A stretch of DNA of 64,000 nucleotides, from assembly GCA_964510855.1 (NCBI GenBank), contig CAZEDB010000003.1:45934-109933 (forward strand), in the 5' to 3' direction. The notes under the pieces are model-generated. The model saw nothing but the letters and a program-made list of their open reading frames with translations, did not search any database and was not told where the DNA came from. Both the position numbers and the translations under genes were made by a program. Below, piece by piece: positions 44,228 to 54,273 of the stretch; positions within the stretch are counted from its first letter, which is position 1; every line of letters begins with the position of its first letter. The DNA comes from UBA8828 sp964510855. GTDB taxonomy: Bacteria; Verrucomicrobiota; Verrucomicrobiia; Opitutales; UBA953.

Positions 44228-45916
44228 TTAAGAGTATTTGAGGACCTCCTCGATGGTGGTCTGCCCATCAAAGATAGCCCGCAGGCCGTCGTCACGCAAG
44301 GGTCGCATACCAAACTCAATGGACTTTTGCTTCAGCACCAGGGTGGGAGCCTTATCGGTAATGAGGGCACGCAGGGGGTCATTCACCCGCATGAGCTCGA
44401 ATAGCCCTTGGCGGCCCTTGTAGCCTGATTTGTTACAATCGGGGCAACCCTTACCGAAATAGAAGCGTTTATTGGCAATTTCAATGGGGTCGACTTCGAG
44501 CAGGGCTATGGTGTCTTGGTCGGGCTCGTAGGCGGTCTTACAGGTCTTACAGATCCGGCGAAGCAGGCGCTGAGCGAGAATACCTTCGACGGCCGCAGAG
44601 ATCAGGAAGGGCTCTAACCCCATATCGATGAGACGGGTAATCGCCCCTGGCGCATCGTTGGTGTGCAAGGTAGAGAGCACCACGTGGCCGGTGAGGGAGG
44701 CTTGAATCGCAATTTGAGCGGTCTCAAGGTCACGAATTTCGCCCACCATGATGGTGTCAGGATCTTGCCGCAGGAAGGATCGTAAGGCCGCGGCAAAGGT
44801 CAGACCCACTTGGTGATTAATCGGCACCTGCATGATGCCTTCGATTTCATACTCAACCGGATCTTCAGCGGTAAGAATTTTAACATCCTCCGTATTCACT
44901 TCGCGCAAGGCGGAGTACAAGGTCGTGGTCTTACCCGAACCGGTAGGTCCGGTGACGATAAACACGCCGTTGGGGCGATTCACTAACTCACGAATACCCT
45001 CCATAATATCGGCCTGCATCGAAAGGTTGGCGAGATCGAGATTAACCACCGACTTATCAAGAATACGGAGCACCACCGATTCGCCAAATTGGGTTGGCAA
45101 AGTTGACACCCGGAGGTCGACCGCGCGGCCACCAATGGTGGTTTTGATTCGTCCGTCCTGTGGAATACGACGTTCGGCAATATTGAGACCCGACATCACC
45201 TTAACCCGTGCAATCACCGCTGGAGCGAGATTTTTAGGCGGGGGCGCCATTTCATAAAGCGACCCGTCAATCCGATAGCGGATGCGGAACTGATCCTCAA
45301 AGGGCTCGAAGTGAATATCGGAGGCCTTCGCCTTCACCGCTTCTTGCAACACTAAGTCCACGAAGCGAATAATGGGCGCCTGACTGGCAGCGCTGGCCAC
45401 ATCCTCTTCGGTGGTGGTGCCACCAGCGAGGGCATCTACGGTTTCAAACTCGCCCAATAAATCCTCCATCGAGGAAACCTGGGGCTCGCCGTAGGCTTTA
45501 ATAATCGCCGACTCGATTAAATCGGGATCGGTGACAGCAAATTCAACATCCTTTTGCAGAATAAAGGTTAACTCCCCAACCGCTGAAGAATTAAAAGGGT
45601 CTTTAGCTAAGAGGGTGATTCTTCCCGCCTCGACTGCGGCAGGGAGTGCGAGGTAACGGTGGGCTTGAGGAGGTTTGAGCAAGCGAAGTAATTCTGCGTC
45701 AGGCTCTGGAATCGTGGCGTAATAAGGGACACCTAACGAATCGGCAACCGCTTGCAAAAGCGTGCTGCGATCAGTCAAACCAGCATCAAGTAATAAATCC
45801 GCAAAGGGCTTACCGTTGCTAAGATGGCTTTCCCAAATTTCGGCAGCTTGCGCTTCGTTCACGAGTTGAAACTCGAGCGCAAGGTCGCGAATACTGTCAC
45901 TATGGTCGTCGAACAT
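44228..45916 (-). CDS. pilB: PilB/GspE-type assembly ATPase (copy nearer pilC)
   Basis: A 562-residue traffic ATPase that powers pilus extension. The N-terminal MshE/GSPII-E-N domain (1-150) precedes the ATPase core with Walker A GPTGSGKT (323-330), TAEDPVEYEIEGI, a Walker-B-like TIMVGEIRDLETA and the His box STLHTNDAPGA. The tetracysteine zinc motif CKTC...CPDC is intact. It starts 4 bp after pilT and is followed by pilC. It is paralogous to the first gene of this operon. Confidence 0.92.
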   Translation of the reverse strand: MFDDHSDSIRDLALEFQLVNEAQAAEIWESHLSNGKPFADLLLDAGLTDRSTLLQAVADSLGVPYYATIPEPDAELLRLLKPPQAHRYLALPAAVEAGRITLLAKDPFNSSAVGELTFILQKDVEFAVTDPDLIESAIIKAYGEPQVSSMEDLLGEFETVDALAGGTTTEEDVASAASQAPIIRFVDLVLQEAVKAKASDIHFEPFEDQFRIRYRIDGSLYEMAPPPKNLAPAVIARVKVMSGLNIAERRIPQDGRIKTTIGGRAVDLRVSTLPTQFGESVVLRILDKSVVNLDLANLSMQADIMEGIRELVNRPNGVFIVTGPTGSGKTTTLYSALREVNTEDVKILTAEDPVEYEIEGIMQVPINHQVGLTFAAALRSFLRQDPDTIMVGEIRDLETAQIAIQASLTGHVVLSTLHTNDAPGAITRLIDMGLEPFLISAAVEGILAQRLLRRICKTCKTAYEPDQDTIALLEVDPIEIANKRFYFGKGCPDCNKSGYKGRQGLFELMRVNDPLRALITDKAPTLVLKQKSIEFGMRPLRDDGLRAIFDGQTTIEEVLKYS

Positions 45917-45920
45917 GAGG

Positions 45921-46994
45921 TTAGCTGCGGGGAGCGTTTTCGCGCATACGGTTACGCATCATCTCGGGATCCTGACAATGCAAGGTGGCCTCTTCGGGGC
46001 TGATTAAGCCTTGTTGGACGAGTGCCAAGAGGTCTGCATCCAGCGTGCGCATACCGCGGGAAGCGCCAGTCTCGATATCAGAAACCACTTGGAAGGTTTT
46101 ATTTTCGCGAATTTTTGCGGCGATGGCATCGGTACGTACCATGATTTCATAGGCGGCAATACGTTTACCCTCAACCGTGCGGCAAAGGGTTTGCGAGATA
46201 ACCGCCACGATGGAAGAAGCCAGTTGCACACGAATCTGATCTTTAGCTCCCGAAGGGAAGGCATCGAGGATGCGATCCACCGTACGGGCCGCACCGGTGG
46301 TGTGCAGGGTGCCAAACACTAAGTGACCCGTTTCAGCGGCAGAAACTGCTGCCTCGATGGTCTCGAGATCTCGCATTTCCCCGATGAGGATGACATCGGG
46401 ATCTTGACGTAATGCAGAGCGAATACCGTCGGCAAAGGAAGAGACGTCGCTGTGAACTTCACGCTGGGTAACCACGCAACGACGATGGGTGTGATAGTAC
46501 TCAATCGGATCTTCGATAGTTACAATATGCCCATCGGTATGCTCATTGATCCAATGAATCATGGAAGCCAAGGTGGTGGATTTACCTGAACCCGTAGGGC
46601 CGGTAACTAAAATCAACCCCCGCGGCCGCTCCAACAAATCGCGCACCATATCGGGCAGACGTAAATCTTTGAGCGTGAAAATGTGCGTAGGGATTAAGCG
46701 TAGTACCATACCAATCACGCCTTTCCCTCGATAGACATTAACACGGAAGCGCGCCTTAGATTGGAACGAGAAACCAAAGTCACAACCCCCGGTAGACTTT
46801 AGCCGCTCCATCTGATTGGAGGGCGTTAGCGACGTAGCTAAAGCCTGGGTGTCTTCGGCGGTTAATTTGGGACCATCTAAAGGCACCATCTCGCCCGACA
46901 GACGTAAGCAAGGGGCCTGTCCGACGTGGAGGTGCAGGTCTGAGGCTCCATTTTCAATCATGGCCTCTAAGAGCTGATGCATTTCGTAGGCCAT
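45921..46994 (-). CDS. pilT: Type IV pilus retraction ATPase PilT
   Basis: A 357-residue ATPase that depolymerises pili and so drives retraction/twitching. N-terminal MHQLLEAMIENGASDLHLHVG is the PilT opening; Walker A GPTGSGKS at 132-139, VTIEDPIEYYH, ILIGEMRDLETIEAA and TGHLVFGTLHTTGA follow; the AIRE-like C-terminus is at SRGMRTLDADLLALVQQG. It lies between the two GspE/PilB-like genes with gaps of 6 and 4 bp. Confidence 0.95.
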   Translation of the reverse strand: MAYEMHQLLEAMIENGASDLHLHVGQAPCLRLSGEMVPLDGPKLTAEDTQALATSLTPSNQMERLKSTGGCDFGFSFQSKARFRVNVYRGKGVIGMVLRLIPTHIFTLKDLRLPDMVRDLLERPRGLILVTGPTGSGKSTTLASMIHWINEHTDGHIVTIEDPIEYYHTHRRCVVTQREVHSDVSSFADGIRSALRQDPDVILIGEMRDLETIEAAVSAAETGHLVFGTLHTTGAARTVDRILDAFPSGAKDQIRVQLASSIVAVISQTLCRTVEGKRIAAYEIMVRTDAIAAKIRENKTFQVVSDIETGASRGMRTLDADLLALVQQGLISPEEATLHCQDPEMMRNRMRENAPRS

Positions 46995-47000
46995 AGTAAA

Positions 47001-48719
47001 TTAGTCCTCCACGGCGATGGTAGCGCCGAGAACTTCTTCAATTGTAGTCATACCCGAGGCAACTTTGCGCATCCCATCTTCACGCATCGAGCGCATACCC
47101 GATTGGCGCGCCTTACGACGAAGCTCCACGAGGGAAGCTCCCGAGTAGATCATTTGCTGAATGTCTTCGGTGGAGATAAAGAATTCAAAGACGCCCCGAC
47201 GGCCCTTGTAGCCGCGGTCACCGCATTTAGGACACCCTGCCCCCTTCATCGGCGTTGCGCCCGCGAGGTCATTTGCGGTCATACCGATAGAGGATAACTC
47301 CTTGGCCGTCGGCGTATAAGGCTGAGCACAGCCTTGGCAAACCCGACGCACCAGACGCTGTGCCAGGGCCCCGCGTAAAGCCGCCGACACCAGGAAGGGC
47401 TTAACCCCAATGTCGACCAGACGCGTCACCGCACTAACCGAGTCATTGGTGTGCAGGGTGGAAAACACCATGTGACCCGTAAGCGCTGCATTAACAGAAA
47501 TTTCTGCGGTCTCGAGGTCACGAATTTCCCCAATCATCACAATGTTGGGCGCTTGTCGGAGCATAGCGCGCAGGGCAGCCGCGAAGGTCATGCCGACATC
47601 GCGCTTAACCTGCACCTGATTAATACCCGCGAGTTGATATTCTACCGGATCTTCGACGGTGATAATCTTACGGTCCGGCTTGTTAATGTAATTAAGCGCA
47701 GAGTAAAGCGTGGTGGATTTGCCCGAACCGGTAGGACCCGTAACCAGGAATACGCCATCCGAGTTACCAATCAGACCCTGGAATGTCGCTTGGTCATCAG
47801 CAAAGAAGCCTAGCTCAGGAAGCCCAAGCCGTAAGCCCTCTTTATCCAGAATCCGCATCACAATGGATTCGCCATACACCGTAGGCAGCACCGAGACGCG
47901 CAAATCGATATCGCGACCGCCCGAGCGGGCTTGAATACGGCCGTCTTGAGGAATCCGCTTTTCCGCGAGCGAGACATCGGCCATCAGCTTCAAACGCGAA
48001 ATAATTGAGGCCTGGAGACGCTTGGGCGGGCCTTTCATTTCTTGCAACACGCCGTCGATACGGAAACGTACGCGGAAACGCTTTTCCAGTGGCTCAAGAT
48101 GAATGTCGGACGCCTTACGCTTGATGGCATCGACAATCAGTGAGTTCACGTAGCGAATAATCGGAGCGTCATCCTCCTTAACATCACCCCCTTGAGGTAA
48201 TTCTAAACCTAACTCCCCGCCTTCATTAGACTTACCAAAAACGTCTTCATAGGAGACATTCATCTGCCCGCCGGAGTAGCAACGCTCGATGGCCTTTTTC
48301 AGCTCATCGGGAGGGGCTAAGCGGGGATTAAGGGTAGTCTTTAAAATCTTAGCGAGGCTGTCAATGGACTCAGTGTCGAGAGGGTCGCCAATCGCCACGA
48401 TGAGCTCAGAGCCATCCATTTGCAGAGGTAAAACCCCGTGACGTTCGGCAAGATCACGACTAACCAATTTTAAAAGTTCCTCGGAGGGGACAACTTGACT
48501 GAGGTCGACAACTTCCATGTCGAACTCCTGACCGAGCGCGGCGGTGATAGCCTTCCATGTCACTTTGTTTTCGAGCACCAACTTATCGAGCACGAGGGTG
48601 TCGACGGGGGACCCAGCTGGAAGCTCACCCAAAGAAGCCCGCACTTCCGCCACAGTGGCGGCAGGAACCAGGGCTTTATCCTGGATAAATTGAATGACGA
48701 AGTCGTCGGCGGTCGTCAC
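47001..48719 (-). CDS. PilB/GspE-type assembly ATPase (first gene of the operon)
   Basis: A 572-residue paralogue of the PilB copy downstream, with an N-terminal MshE-type domain, Walker A GPTGSGKS (328-335), Walker B region IVMIGEIRD (about 393-401), His box STLHTNDSVSA, and zinc cysteines at 461, 464, 496 and 499 (CQGC, CPKC). All motor motifs are intact, so both copies may be active. The GTG start is preceded by AAGGA, a rare Shine-Dalgarno in this window. It begins the motor operon, downstream of a structured leader. It could serve a type II secretion or second pilus function. Confidence 0.9.
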   Translation of the reverse strand: MTTADDFVIQFIQDKALVPAATVAEVRASLGELPAGSPVDTLVLDKLVLENKVTWKAITAALGQEFDMEVVDLSQVVPSEELLKLVSRDLAERHGVLPLQMDGSELIVAIGDPLDTESIDSLAKILKTTLNPRLAPPDELKKAIERCYSGGQMNVSYEDVFGKSNEGGELGLELPQGGDVKEDDAPIIRYVNSLIVDAIKRKASDIHLEPLEKRFRVRFRIDGVLQEMKGPPKRLQASIISRLKLMADVSLAEKRIPQDGRIQARSGGRDIDLRVSVLPTVYGESIVMRILDKEGLRLGLPELGFFADDQATFQGLIGNSDGVFLVTGPTGSGKSTTLYSALNYINKPDRKIITVEDPVEYQLAGINQVQVKRDVGMTFAAALRAMLRQAPNIVMIGEIRDLETAEISVNAALTGHMVFSTLHTNDSVSAVTRLVDIGVKPFLVSAALRGALAQRLVRRVCQGCAQPYTPTAKELSSIGMTANDLAGATPMKGAGCPKCGDRGYKGRRGVFEFFISTEDIQQMIYSGASLVELRRKARQSGMRSMREDGMRKVASGMTTIEEVLGATIAVED

Positions 48720-48739
48720 AGGTCCTTACTCGTGGTTCT

Positions 48740-48805
48740 AAGGGGTGGATAAGGGGTTTCCTACTCGATAAGTAGGAAGCTCGACCCTAAATCAGCCCAC
48801 CCCTT
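48740..48805. other. Structured RNA leader upstream of the pilus motor operon
   Basis: Outer inverted repeat AAGGGGTGG (48740-48748) / CCACCCCTT (48797-48805) encloses a second perfect hairpin TTCCTACT-CGATA-AGTAGGAA (48758-48778). It lies between coaE and the operon start. There is no T run on the minus strand, so it is not a simple terminator; it could be a leader or the end of coaE. Confidence 0.5.
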
Positions 48806-48822
48806 CGGCAACGACTAAATCG

Positions 48823-49404
48823 TCAAGGGGACGATTGGCGTAAGCGAGCCACCAGGGCCACTACCTGAGCCTCAAGGGCTTCGATACTGCCTTCATTTAC
48901 CAGCACATAATCCGCCCGCTTGGCCTTTTCAGCCATAGGGAGCTGGGCTGCCAGTCGAGCGGCAATTTGGCCTGCCGACCAACCCCGAGCTATCAGGCGC
49001 TGACGCTGCAGTTCGGGGGTGCAAGTAACCGTCACCGTAACGTCAAAATCCGCTTCCCAGCCCTTCTCGAAAAGTAAGGGGACCTCAACTAACCAATCCT
49101 GGCTACGGTCAGCGATGGTCTTCTGCCATTGGACGCGAATGACCGGGTGAATTAAGGCTTCGAGCCAATGCAACTCCTCGGGCTCACAAAAAACTCTCTC
49201 GGCAATTAAATCACGGTCAGGTAAACCATTTTCAGTAATAACCTCATCTCCCCAGCGTTCCTGAATTTTTCTTAGCACCTCAGGGCGCATCAAAACCTCG
49301 TGGGCGAGACGATCGGCAGAAAGGATACGAAAGCCTTGATGACCAAAAGCTACAGCAGCAGCCGTCTTGCCGGCACCGATACCACCTGTTAGGCCAATTC
49401 GCAT
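48823..49404 (-). CDS. coaE: Dephospho-CoA kinase
   Basis: Last step of coenzyme A synthesis: phosphorylates dephospho-CoA. The 193-residue protein has the P-loop GGIGAGKT (6-13), LSADRLAHEV, HPVIR and VEVPLLFEKGWE, all diagnostic. ATG overlaps nothing; it is 38 bp after ftsH and probably the end of the serS-tilS-ftsH-coaE run. Confidence 0.94.
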   Translation of the reverse strand: MRIGLTGGIGAGKTAAAVAFGHQGFRILSADRLAHEVLMRPEVLRKIQERWGDEVITENGLPDRDLIAERVFCEPEELHWLEALIHPVIRVQWQKTIADRSQDWLVEVPLLFEKGWEADFDVTVTVTCTPELQRQRLIARGWSAGQIAARLAAQLPMAEKAKRADYVLVNEGSIEALEAQVVALVARLRQSSP

Positions 49405-49442
49405 GCCTTAAGGGTAGTCAGAAGGTACCCAGTGGCAACCCC

Positions 49443-51413
49443 TCAAGCAGGGCTTGGTGAAATTTCTGGGGCAGGCGCGGTATTATCACCCTCTCGAGGC
49501 TCACGCGTTAAAGGGGCAACGGGCGCACCTACAATCGGGGTTTGTATCGCCCCGGTACGGATAATTTCGTGCACATGTATTCCCTCGAGGGTTTCGTGCT
49601 CTAGCAGGGCTTCCGCAATCTTACGATGGGACTCGGCATTTTCGGCTAAAACTTTTTCAGCGCGGGCAAATTGCTCATTGATGATGCTACTAATAGCCGC
49701 ATCGATGCGGCGGGAGGTTTCGTCGCTATGCGACTGGCTGCGCGAAATCTCACGACCTAAGAAAACGGTGTCACTATTTTCGCCCCAAGCGACCGGGCCT
49801 AAATCGCTCATCCCCCAGTCACAGACCATTTGACGGGCAATGCGGGTGGCTTGCTTAATATCGGAAGCGGCACCGTTAGAAATGTCACCGGTCACAACCT
49901 TCTCTCCGATACGCCCCGCCATCGCGGTGCAAATGTAGTCAAGTAGGCGGGCACGCGAGTAACCCAACACATCTTTCTTGGGTAAGTACATGGCCATGCC
50001 CAGGGCCCGGCCGCGGGGGATAATCGTAACCTTGTGAAGCGGCAGTGAACCGTCATCGATCACGGCCTGAACCACCGCATGACCGGCCTCATGGTAAGCA
50101 GTGGTCCGGCGGTCATCATCATCCATTAACTTCTTGCGCTCACGACCGAAGGCAATTTTATCGCGCGCTTCCTCAATATCGGACATCTCAATCTTCTCGT
50201 GGTCATGCCGGGCGGCATGCAGAGCACCCTCATTAAGAAGATTAGCTAAATCCGCCCCAGCCATCCCAGGGGTAATGCGGGCGAGGCGGTGAAGGTCAAC
50301 TGAAGGGGCGAGCTGGAAGCGTTTGGCATGCACCGCTAAAATTGCCTCACGACCGCGAAGGTCAGGGAGGTCAACATGGACTTGGCGATCAAAACGACCT
50401 GGGCGTAACAACGCACTGTCAAGCACGTCCGCACGATTGGTAGCGGCGATAACAATCACGCCTTCGGCACCATCAAAACCATCCATCTCAACTAACAGCG
50501 CGTTGAGGGTTTGTTCACGTTCGTCGTGACCTCCTCCAACCCCTGCACCACGCTGGCGGCCAACCGCATCGATTTCATCGATAAAGATAATAGCCGGCGC
50601 AGTCTTGCGAGCCTGCTCAAAGGTGTCCCGCACGCGACTCGCACCAACGCCAACAAACATTTCTACGAAGTCGGAACCGCTAATACTGTAAAAGGGTACA
50701 CCCGCTTCACCCGAAATGGCACGCGCCAGCAGGGTTTTGCCCGTACCTGGAGGCCCGACCATAAGAATACCACGGGGAATACGAGCACCCAACTTGGTAA
50801 ACTTACGCGGATCCTTGAGGAATTCGACGACCTCACGCACTTCTTCCTTAGATTCATCGCAACCGGCGACATCCTTAAACATCACCGTCTCGGTTTTGCC
50901 TGAGAGTTTTGCCTTAGACTTACCAAACTGCATCGCCCCGCGCTGCGAACTGCGGAGCATACGCCACATCAGATAAAAGATGGCGGCATAGAAAATCAGC
51001 GTCGGCAAGAGGCTCAGGAAGGATGACATCGCGGTGTCAGCCTTGGCTTCTTTGAACGCGTCAATACCCACGGCTGCACGCAGCGCCTCAAAGTCTTTAT
51101 CGGTCAACTTACCTGAGGAAGCAAAGAGCGTAGGTTTAGCATCTTTAGCTTCTCCCTTAACCGCGAGTTCGCCCGTAATGCTAAACCAGTTATCCGCACC
51201 GCCGGAACGATCGGGCTGCAGGGTAACTGACTTAAGCTTACCCTCGGAGGCGAACTTCAAGACCTGCGAGGTGTTTAAGGCTTGAACCTCAGGACCAGCG
51301 GGAGCGGAAAATTGTACGAGCGCGAGGGTAGCACCCACGAGCAGCAACCAAACCAGCAAAGGCTTGGGATTAAATCGTCCGTTGGAAGGTTCTGAATTAT
51401 TATCCTGGCTCAT
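49443..51413 (-). CDS. ftsH: ATP-dependent zinc metalloprotease FtsH
   Basis: Hexameric membrane AAA+ protease that degrades unstable cytoplasmic and membrane proteins. The 656-residue protein has two transmembrane segments (about 18-36 and 133-150) around a periplasmic domain, then AAA+ ATPase (Walker A GPPGTGKT at 220-227, Walker B IIFIDE, SRH region) and the zinc protease motif HEAGH (441-445). The C-terminal tail is Pro/Ala rich. It is 12 bp after tilS. Confidence 0.97.
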   Translation of the reverse strand: MSQDNNSEPSNGRFNPKPLLVWLLLVGATLALVQFSAPAGPEVQALNTSQVLKFASEGKLKSVTLQPDRSGGADNWFSITGELAVKGEAKDAKPTLFASSGKLTDKDFEALRAAVGIDAFKEAKADTAMSSFLSLLPTLIFYAAIFYLMWRMLRSSQRGAMQFGKSKAKLSGKTETVMFKDVAGCDESKEEVREVVEFLKDPRKFTKLGARIPRGILMVGPPGTGKTLLARAISGEAGVPFYSISGSDFVEMFVGVGASRVRDTFEQARKTAPAIIFIDEIDAVGRQRGAGVGGGHDEREQTLNALLVEMDGFDGAEGVIVIAATNRADVLDSALLRPGRFDRQVHVDLPDLRGREAILAVHAKRFQLAPSVDLHRLARITPGMAGADLANLLNEGALHAARHDHEKIEMSDIEEARDKIAFGRERKKLMDDDDRRTTAYHEAGHAVVQAVIDDGSLPLHKVTIIPRGRALGMAMYLPKKDVLGYSRARLLDYICTAMAGRIGEKVVTGDISNGAASDIKQATRIARQMVCDWGMSDLGPVAWGENSDTVFLGREISRSQSHSDETSRRIDAAISSIINEQFARAEKVLAENAESHRKIAEALLEHETLEGIHVHEIIRTGAIQTPIVGAPVAPLTREPREGDNTAPAPEISPSPA

Positions 51414-51425
51414 GAGGCAGAGGTT

Positions 51426-52829
51426 TTAAGGTGAGCAAGGACCTTGCCAAGTCAACCGGAGAGCCAGCTTGCGAGGTCCGTCTAAGCGCAGTTCGTGACT
51501 AGGAGGGACACCTGGAACCCAAGCAACGTTCCCATTTATTAGTACCACCGGAAGGTTTTCGCGGATTTCACGAGGGATTTTACGGTCAATCAACAAATCT
51601 GCCACCTTAGCCGCCCCGGGAGCCCCTAAAGGACGATAAGCATCGCCCGGTTGGCGCGAACGCCAAGCCAGCGAGGCACCGGGAGCAACGGCGAGCCAAA
51701 CTTCGTGCGAGGGTGCCAAGTCGCCACGCGACAAGCTGGCCCATTTGGCCTCATCGCAATCGCAACGACTCGCCCGTAGACCACAGGGCTGAGCCGAACC
51801 ATCTTCTGGCAAAGGTCGTAAAGTTGCACCCCACCCCGGCAAGACCGCCGCTTCAATTTGTAAATATTCTCCATCATAATTCCAGGTACGACCGCCTAGT
51901 TCAACGCGGGTACGACGACCAGCTTGCACCGCATCAACTAATTGTTCGAAGGCGGGTCCACCAACACCTTCAACCCCCGCAGCCCATGCCGCTTCGGCAC
52001 ACGCGAGTCGAACCAATGCCCGCGGACGGCCGTGCAAGACCGCAAGAGCGGAACGCCCGTCTTGGGGTAACGCCTGTAATTCTTCTAACCAAACGCGTAG
52101 CGCATCGGCTGCCTCTGCCAGATTATCCACCGCACGCGTAACACCTTCATGCCACGTTTCACCCAAAGCTGCCTCGAGTGCGGGTAAAGCCCCGAGACGA
52201 ACGCGATTACGCGGCGCGCCTGGTAAGGCGTTGGTAGCATCTTCGCTCCAAGGTACACCCGCCGCCGCGAGGGCGGCACGTAGTTCCGCTCGCCGACGGC
52301 GCAGTAAAGGGCGCACCCGGCGCGTCCCGTCACGAAAACGCTGCTCCACTCGCGGGGCGGCTAAACCTTCAGGACCCGCCCCCCGAGCTAGACGCAGTAA
52401 GAGTGTTTCGGTGCGGTCGTCGGCATGATGGCCGAGACAAACCACTTGAATACCTTGGGTGGCAAGGGCCTGACTTAACCAAGCATGGCGCGCTTCTCTC
52501 AGCACAGTCTCGGAAGCAGGCTCTTGCGACGCCCGCCGACCCACCTCACAGCGCAAACCCAAGGCCGTGGCTAGAGCTACCACTCGCTCTGCATCCGCAG
52601 TCGCAGCCGCACCCCGCACCCCGTGATCAAAATGAAAAACCGTGAGACGTCCGGTGAGCTGAGGCTCAGCTGCAAGCGCCGCTAGGAGCGCGACCGAATC
52701 AGCTCCGCCCGAAACCGCTATCCCAACGCTCGTCTCTTTCGCTAAGGATGCCACCAACTCAGGGGCCAAGGGCAAAGCACGACCTGCAGCTAGCAGGCGC
52801 TCACGCAAGTCGGGCGGGAGAGGCTCCAC
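51426..52829 (-). CDS. tilS: tRNA(Ile)-lysidine synthetase
   Basis: Adds lysine to C34 of tRNA-Ile(CAU), changing its codon and amino-acid identity; essential. The PP-loop SGGADS lies at residues 39-44 of the 467-residue form starting at GTG 52829. The ATPase core has LGHHADDRTETLLLRLARG and GLRCEVGRRAS, and the C-terminal TilS domain follows. The start is uncertain: GTG 52862 and TTG 52883 are possible, all without a strong Shine-Dalgarno; I chose the one with AGGG 7 bp upstream. Between serS and ftsH in one operon. Confidence 0.9.
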   Translation of the reverse strand: MEPLPPDLRERLLAAGRALPLAPELVASLAKETSVGIAVSGGADSVALLAALAAEPQLTGRLTVFHFDHGVRGAAATADAERVVALATALGLRCEVGRRASQEPASETVLREARHAWLSQALATQGIQVVCLGHHADDRTETLLLRLARGAGPEGLAAPRVEQRFRDGTRRVRPLLRRRRAELRAALAAAGVPWSEDATNALPGAPRNRVRLGALPALEAALGETWHEGVTRAVDNLAEAADALRVWLEELQALPQDGRSALAVLHGRPRALVRLACAEAAWAAGVEGVGGPAFEQLVDAVQAGRRTRVELGGRTWNYDGEYLQIEAAVLPGWGATLRPLPEDGSAQPCGLRASRCDCDEAKWASLSRGDLAPSHEVWLAVAPGASLAWRSRQPGDAYRPLGAPGAAKVADLLIDRKIPREIRENLPVVLINGNVAWVPGVPPSHELRLDGPRKLALRLTWQGPCSP

Positions 52830-52906
52830 CCCTCTACCCTGCCCGCTCTCGCAAGTTGCCACAAGTTTTAAGCGGCAAGGCAAGGCTTTGGCGCCTTTAC
52901 GCAGGG

Positions 52907-54178
52907 CTAGGTCAGGACGATACGGTCTTTACCCAAGACGCTTTGCAAAACTTTCGGAATTAAAATCGAACCATCAGCCTGAAGATTATTTTCCAGTAAT
53001 GCCGCGAGCACGCGCGGCAGACCTAACCCCGAACCATTTAAGGTATGAACCGTATGGACCTTGCCTTCGGCATCCCGATAGCGAATGCCGGCACGACGGG
53101 CTTGGAAATCGGTAAAGGAGGAACAGCTGGAAACTTCGAGCCAACGTTTTTGACCACCCGCCCAAACCTCGAGGTCATATTGTTTGCTGTGCGAGAAACC
53201 AATATCACCGGCGCATATCAGCAAGACGCGGTAGGGGAGATTGAGTTGACGTAAAATAAGTTCGGCGTCTTCGCGTAACAATTCGAGTTCGGCCAAGGAC
53301 TGATCAGGCGCACACCATTTAACCAACTCAACCTTATCAAATTGGTGCAGCCGGTTGAGTCCGCGCACATGCGCTCCCCAACTCCCCGCTTCACGACGGA
53401 AACAAGGGGTGTAACCGCAGCGCTTAATGGGCAAATCAGCGGCGGTGAGAATCTCATCGCGGTAGAAATTGGTCACCGGGACTTCCGCGGTAGGAATGAG
53501 ATACAGATCATCCGTCCCCGCATGATACATCTGACCTTCTTTATCCGGGAGCTGACCTGTGGCGGTCGCACTCGCAGGGTTAACTAGCAAAGGCGCATGG
53601 ACTTCGGTGTAGCCGCGCTGATGGGCGTGCTCGAGGAAGAAGTGGATGAGGGCACGGACGAGACGCGCCATATCACCGACGTAAAAAGGAAAACCTGCAC
53701 CCGTAACTTTAACCCCACGCTCAAAATCAATCGCGCGGGAGAATCCTGGAATATCCCAGTGAGGTTGAGCCGCAGAGGAAACGAGGGCAGCAGGATCCCC
53801 CCAAGTTGCGGTTACGACATTATCCGCCTCGGTACGCCCTTCGGGTACGCCCGCGTCAGGGATATTAGGTACGGTAAGGCAGGCATCGCGCCAAGCGAGG
53901 TCGGCTTCTGTTACTGCCTTCTCGAGTTCTTTGACTTGAGCGGAGAGCGCTTTCATCTCGGCCAATTTAGCGATAAACTCAGGTGAGCCCTTGGGTAATT
54001 TCGCCATGGCTTGATTGGCCGTGTTTTGTCCAGCCCGGGCCGTTTCAAATTCGGTTACCGCTAAGCGACGGCGCTCATCGGCCGCTAAAACGGCATCGAG
54101 GTCGACTGCAAATTTCTTTCGCGCCACGCCTTGACGCACCGCTTGGATGTTTTCGCGTAGGAACTTGGGATCGAGCAT
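52907..54178 (-). CDS. serS: Seryl-tRNA synthetase
   Basis: Class II aminoacyl-tRNA synthetase. From ATG 54178 it has 423 residues: an N-terminal coiled-coil arm (about 1-110) that contacts the tRNA-Ser variable arm, then the catalytic domain with TAEVPVTNFY, FRREAGSWGAH (motif 2), LEVSSCSSFTDFQARR and NGSGLGLPRVLAALLENN (motif 3). Full length. Upstream bases hold small hairpins. Likely first gene of serS-tilS-ftsH-coaE. Confidence 0.97.
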   Translation of the reverse strand: MLDPKFLRENIQAVRQGVARKKFAVDLDAVLAADERRRLAVTEFETARAGQNTANQAMAKLPKGSPEFIAKLAEMKALSAQVKELEKAVTEADLAWRDACLTVPNIPDAGVPEGRTEADNVVTATWGDPAALVSSAAQPHWDIPGFSRAIDFERGVKVTGAGFPFYVGDMARLVRALIHFFLEHAHQRGYTEVHAPLLVNPASATATGQLPDKEGQMYHAGTDDLYLIPTAEVPVTNFYRDEILTAADLPIKRCGYTPCFRREAGSWGAHVRGLNRLHQFDKVELVKWCAPDQSLAELELLREDAELILRQLNLPYRVLLICAGDIGFSHSKQYDLEVWAGGQKRWLEVSSCSSFTDFQARRAGIRYRDAEGKVHTVHTLNGSGLGLPRVLAALLENNLQADGSILIPKVLQSVLGKDRIVLT

Positions 54179-54273
54179 GGCGTTAGATTGCCCAATTTTC
54201 CTGTCCGAGGGCAAGGGGGATTAAACGGCAAGCTCCGACACCTAGGGCTAAACCCTTGGGTAATCCCTAGATT

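Noticed and set aside
48740..48805. Simple Rho-independent terminator for coaE
   Set aside because: The hairpin is not followed by a T run on the minus strand.
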